DNA of 25,923 nucleotides from JAUNQW01 sp043424615. Its GTDB lineage: Bacteria > Bacillota > Bacilli > Lactobacillales > Carnobacteriaceae_A. Position numbers and translations under genes: made by a program. This document shows, piece by piece, positions 23,488 through 25,923 of the stretch; position 1 is the first letter of the stretch, and each line of letters starts with the position of its first letter. The stretch is taken from assembly GCA_043424615.1 (NCBI GenBank), contig JBHWOX010000052.1, positions 1 through 25,923 of the forward strand, given 5' to 3'. The notes beneath the pieces were generated by a model. The model was not told the DNA's origin. It did no database searches and saw only the letters and a program-made list of their open reading frames with translations.

Positions 23488-23514
23488 AGCCTCTCCCAAT
23501 GGGGGGCTTTTTTT
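23488..23514 (+). terminator. Intrinsic terminator after the small membrane protein gene
   Basis: An 8-bp stem, AGCCTCTC with GGGGGGCT (two G-T pairs), has a short loop and seven T. Confidence 0.7.
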
Positions 23515-23558
23515 GTTACAATAGGTTTTTGAATTTTATTTATTTTGGAGGTTTTTTC

Positions 23559-24923
23559 ATGCAAGCGATTGTTGAAACGGTTCAAAGTTTGAACGAATTC
23601 TTATGGGGCCCCTTCGCCCTTATTTTTTTAAGCTTAGCAGCCGTCTATTTTTTAATGGGAACGAAAGGGGTCACCATTCGTTACTTTTTCTTAATTATTA
23701 AAAAAACGCTGGGAGACAGCTTTAATAAAGATAAAGAGAACGCAGATGAAGAAGTAGAGGGCAGTATCAGTTCAGCTCAATCTTTATTCACTGCCCTAGC
23801 TGCGACTATCGGCATGGGGAGTATTGTAGGGGTCGCCTCAGCTCTCATCATGGGAGGGCCTGGAGCCGTTTTATGGATGTGGGTGGCAGCTGTTCTGGGC
23901 ATGATTATTAAATATGCCGAGATTATTCTGCTCATGTTGTATCGCCGGCAAACACCAGATGGATCCTATGTCGGAGGGCCAGGTTTATATATTAAAAATG
24001 GCTTGCAAAATTTCCCTATGGCCATAGTGATTGTGGTTTTAGGACTATTGGCCATTTTAACGTCAACCATGATTCAATCCAATGTGGTCGTTAAAAATAT
24101 TCAAACCCTCCTTCCCTTTAATCTGTCCTCTTGGCTTCCTTCTCTCTTATTGGTCGCTCTTTTAGCCTTGGTATTAATTGGAGGCATCGAGCGCATCGGG
24201 GCCTTGACCGAAAAAATTGTTCCTTTTATGTCTATCGCTTACCTTATTGGTGGAATTATTGTCATCCTCATCAACTACGATCAAATTGGTTCCGCTTTAG
24301 CCCTGATATTTAAAGGCTTTTATTCTCCTGTAGCTATAGGAGGGGGAGCAGCGGCTTACGGGATCGCTAAAGCCTCACAGTATGGTATCGCTCGTGGATT
24401 TTTTGTTTCTGGAGCAGGTCAGGCCATGTTTACAGTCTCTCACGCCCCAGCCAAGGTTGACCATCCCGTAGAACAGGCCGTTTATGGGATTACTGAAATT
24501 TTCTTAGTGACCATTATCTGTACGGTCACTGCTTTAAGTATTTTAACATCAGGTGCTTATAGTCCCAATGCGGCAGCTGCTACTTTGACAACAGAAGCTT
24601 TTAATGCAGCCATTCCTGGTTTTGGTTACTTCGTCAGCTTGTCGATTGTTTTCTTCTCCTTTACGACTGTGCTTGGTTTTGGCTACATCAGCCAGTCTCA
24701 ACTCTCAACCATTACCGATTCGCCCAAATCAAAATGGATTCTATATCTCTTTCTCTTGTTCGTATTCATCGGGGGAATGGGGGGATTGACTGTGATGTGG
24801 GAATTCACAGACTTTTTCTTAGCCATTGTTATGTATATTAATATCGTCGTCATGATTCTTTTAAGCCGGCAAATTTTCCAATCCTCTAATGAATTTTGGG
24901 AAAATTCTAAAAATAAAGAATAA
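23559..24923 (+). CDS. Sodium/amino-acid symporter, AGCS family (AlsT-like)
   Basis: A 454-residue polytopic membrane protein with about ten or eleven helices that should import alanine or glycine with sodium. AGCS features are GSISSAQSLFTALAATIGMG (residues 68-87), GGPGAVLWMWVAAVLGMIIKYAE (99-121), SYVGGPGLYIKNGL (136-149) and GAGQAMFTVSHAPAKVDHPVEQ. The family GTGNIAGVA motif is GMGSIVGVA here, with Ser for Asn. The ATG at 23559 follows TTGGAGG; an upstream in-frame ATG lies within the preceding terminator. It is a single gene. Confidence 0.9.
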   Translation: MQAIVETVQSLNEFLWGPFALIFLSLAAVYFLMGTKGVTIRYFFLIIKKTLGDSFNKDKENADEEVEGSISSAQSLFTALAATIGMGSIVGVASALIMGGPGAVLWMWVAAVLGMIIKYAEIILLMLYRRQTPDGSYVGGPGLYIKNGLQNFPMAIVIVVLGLLAILTSTMIQSNVVVKNIQTLLPFNLSSWLPSLLLVALLALVLIGGIERIGALTEKIVPFMSIAYLIGGIIVILINYDQIGSALALIFKGFYSPVAIGGGAAAYGIAKASQYGIARGFFVSGAGQAMFTVSHAPAKVDHPVEQAVYGITEIFLVTIICTVTALSILTSGAYSPNAAAATLTTEAFNAAIPGFGYFVSLSIVFFSFTTVLGFGYISQSQLSTITDSPKSKWILYLFLLFVFIGGMGGLTVMWEFTDFFLAIVMYINIVVMILLSRQIFQSSNEFWENSKNKE

Positions 24924-24979
24924 AGCTTCCCCATCAAAGCCTTTTTTAGGGAAAGCGTCTTGATGTTTCATGAAACAGA

Positions 24980-25018
24980 CCCCTCCAGACCATCACTAAC
25001 GGTCGGAGGGGTTTTTTT
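24980..25018 (+). terminator. Intrinsic terminator after the symporter gene
   Basis: The stem CCCCTCC-a-GACC/GGTC-GGAGGGG has a 9-base loop and seven T. A perfect 14-bp palindrome TGTTTCATGAAACA lies just upstream (24964-24977). Confidence 0.85.
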
Positions 25019-25047
25019 GAAAATAGGATCAGTTATATACACGCATT

Positions 25048-25821
25048 TTAGACAACATGGACCAAATAGCGGCCGTTAGTCAGTGAATGGACGGCCACCG
25101 GGGCATCATAAAACTGGCTTAAAGCCTCAGTGGTTAAGATGTCAGTGGTCAAGCCCTGGTCAAACACTTGACCATCCTTTAAAAGCAAGCTGTGGTCAAA
25201 TTGGGGTAAGACTTGTTCGGCGTGGTGGGTTACAAAAATAATGGTCGGAGCCTGGTCAGATTCGATGAGCTTCGCGATGGTCGTCAATAGTTTTTCAGTC
25301 GCAAATAGGTCCAGACCGTTACAGGCTTCATCCAGGATCAATAATTCAGGTTGGCTGATAAGAGCACGGGCAATCAAGACAAATTGTTGCTCCCCTTGAG
25401 AACAATGATGATAGATTTTGCCTTTAAGCTGGCTGATTTCTAAGCGTTCCATGACTTGGTCTACTTGGTCGAGTTCATCTTGGCCATAGTTTTGGTAAAG
25501 ACCAATGGAGTTGTAAAGGCCGCTGAGTATTAATTTTTCTACTTTTTCATACTGGTTTAAGCGGGTGTTCAAAGCAGATCCGACCCAGCCGATTCGTTTT
25601 TGTAGGTTGGGAATGGACGTCTGGCCAAATTTTTCTCCCAGAACGGTTAATTCGCCCTCTGAAGGCCAGGTCAAACCGTGAATTAAATTCAGAATAGAGC
25701 TTTTGCCAGAACCGTTTAAGCCCATCATGGCCCAATGTTGGCCTTTTTTGACCTGCCAGTTAATATCTTTTAATATATAATTTCCATTGCGAATGAAGTC
25801 GACATCTTTTAATTGAATCAT
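25048..25821 (-). CDS. ABC transporter ATP-binding protein (YlmA/ModF-like)
   Basis: A 257-residue stand-alone ABC ATPase. Walker A GLNGSGKSS lies at about residues 34-42, the signature is CSQGEQQ where LSGGQ is usual, Walker B is LLILDEACNGLD and the H-loop is VTHHAEQ. The Ala-Cys-Asn after the Walker B glutamate, and the IGWVGSAL Q-loop region, are typical of the YlmA group. No permease gene lies next to it in the window, and the YlmA group often lacks a known partner. The ATG at 25821 has GAGGTG upstream; GTG and ATG codons slightly upstream are alternatives. Confidence 0.86.
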   Translation of the reverse strand: MIQLKDVDFIRNGNYILKDINWQVKKGQHWAMMGLNGSGKSSILNLIHGLTWPSEGELTVLGEKFGQTSIPNLQKRIGWVGSALNTRLNQYEKVEKLILSGLYNSIGLYQNYGQDELDQVDQVMERLEISQLKGKIYHHCSQGEQQFVLIARALISQPELLILDEACNGLDLFATEKLLTTIAKLIESDQAPTIIFVTHHAEQVLPQFDHSLLLKDGQVFDQGLTTDILTTEALSQFYDAPVAVHSLTNGRYLVHVV

Positions 25822-25923
25822 GGTCATCACCTCTTTTAATTCCTAGTGTACCAAATAAAAAAGGAGTGGGATCAATTGGATTGTATTTTTATGTAAAAAT
25901 ATTTTATTTTTAGTTGACTACAC

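Overview
The window looks like chromosomal DNA of a low-GC Gram-positive bacterium, most likely a member of the Lactobacillales. An Aerococcaceae-type organism is my guess and is not proven. The reasons are strong AGGAGG-type ribosome binding sites, sigma-A-like promoters, many short U-tailed intrinsic terminators, sortase-free lipoproteins, and an F-type ATP synthase operon in the order a-c-b-delta-alpha-gamma-beta-epsilon. I see no rRNA, tRNA, CRISPR array, insertion sequence or phage gene.

Layout. Positions 1-2107 hold a YtrA-like GntR regulator with an overlapping ABC ATPase and ABC-2 permease, one operon from a single promoter. Positions 2108-4602 hold a divergent metal-homeostasis pair: a SmtB/CzrA-type repressor and a P1B-4 metal-exporting ATPase. 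A gene of unknown function broken by a frameshift at a run of seven T follows, then an aminotransferase and a YigZ/IMPACT protein. From about 7320 to 11700 most genes are on the minus strand: a PhnA/YjdM zinc-ribbon protein, a choloylglycine-hydrolase-family Ntn enzyme, an alpha/beta hydrolase lacking its serine nucleophile, and a DUF1963/YwqG protein. Embedded among them on the plus strand is a barnase-like RNase with a lipoprotein signal, followed by its barstar-like inhibitor. A small acidic protein and YaaA follow on the plus strand.

Positions 13149-19336 are the complete atp operon. Its delta subunit is only about 84 residues, the C-terminal half of the normal protein, and the alpha and beta subunits carry changes at positions that are usually invariant. 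After it come a lipoprotein with a low-complexity tail, a minus-strand YclM-type aspartokinase, an arsenic-type ArsR (CxC motif) with a SAM methyltransferase in one operon, a 48-residue membrane protein, an AGCS-family sodium/amino-acid symporter, and a minus-strand ABC ATPase.

Most of the window is housekeeping or common accessory content. The parts most worth a second look are the half-size delta subunit in a divergent ATP synthase, the membrane-anchored barnase/barstar pair, the serine-less hydrolase, and the frameshifted gene with a perfect U UUU UUU slippery site.
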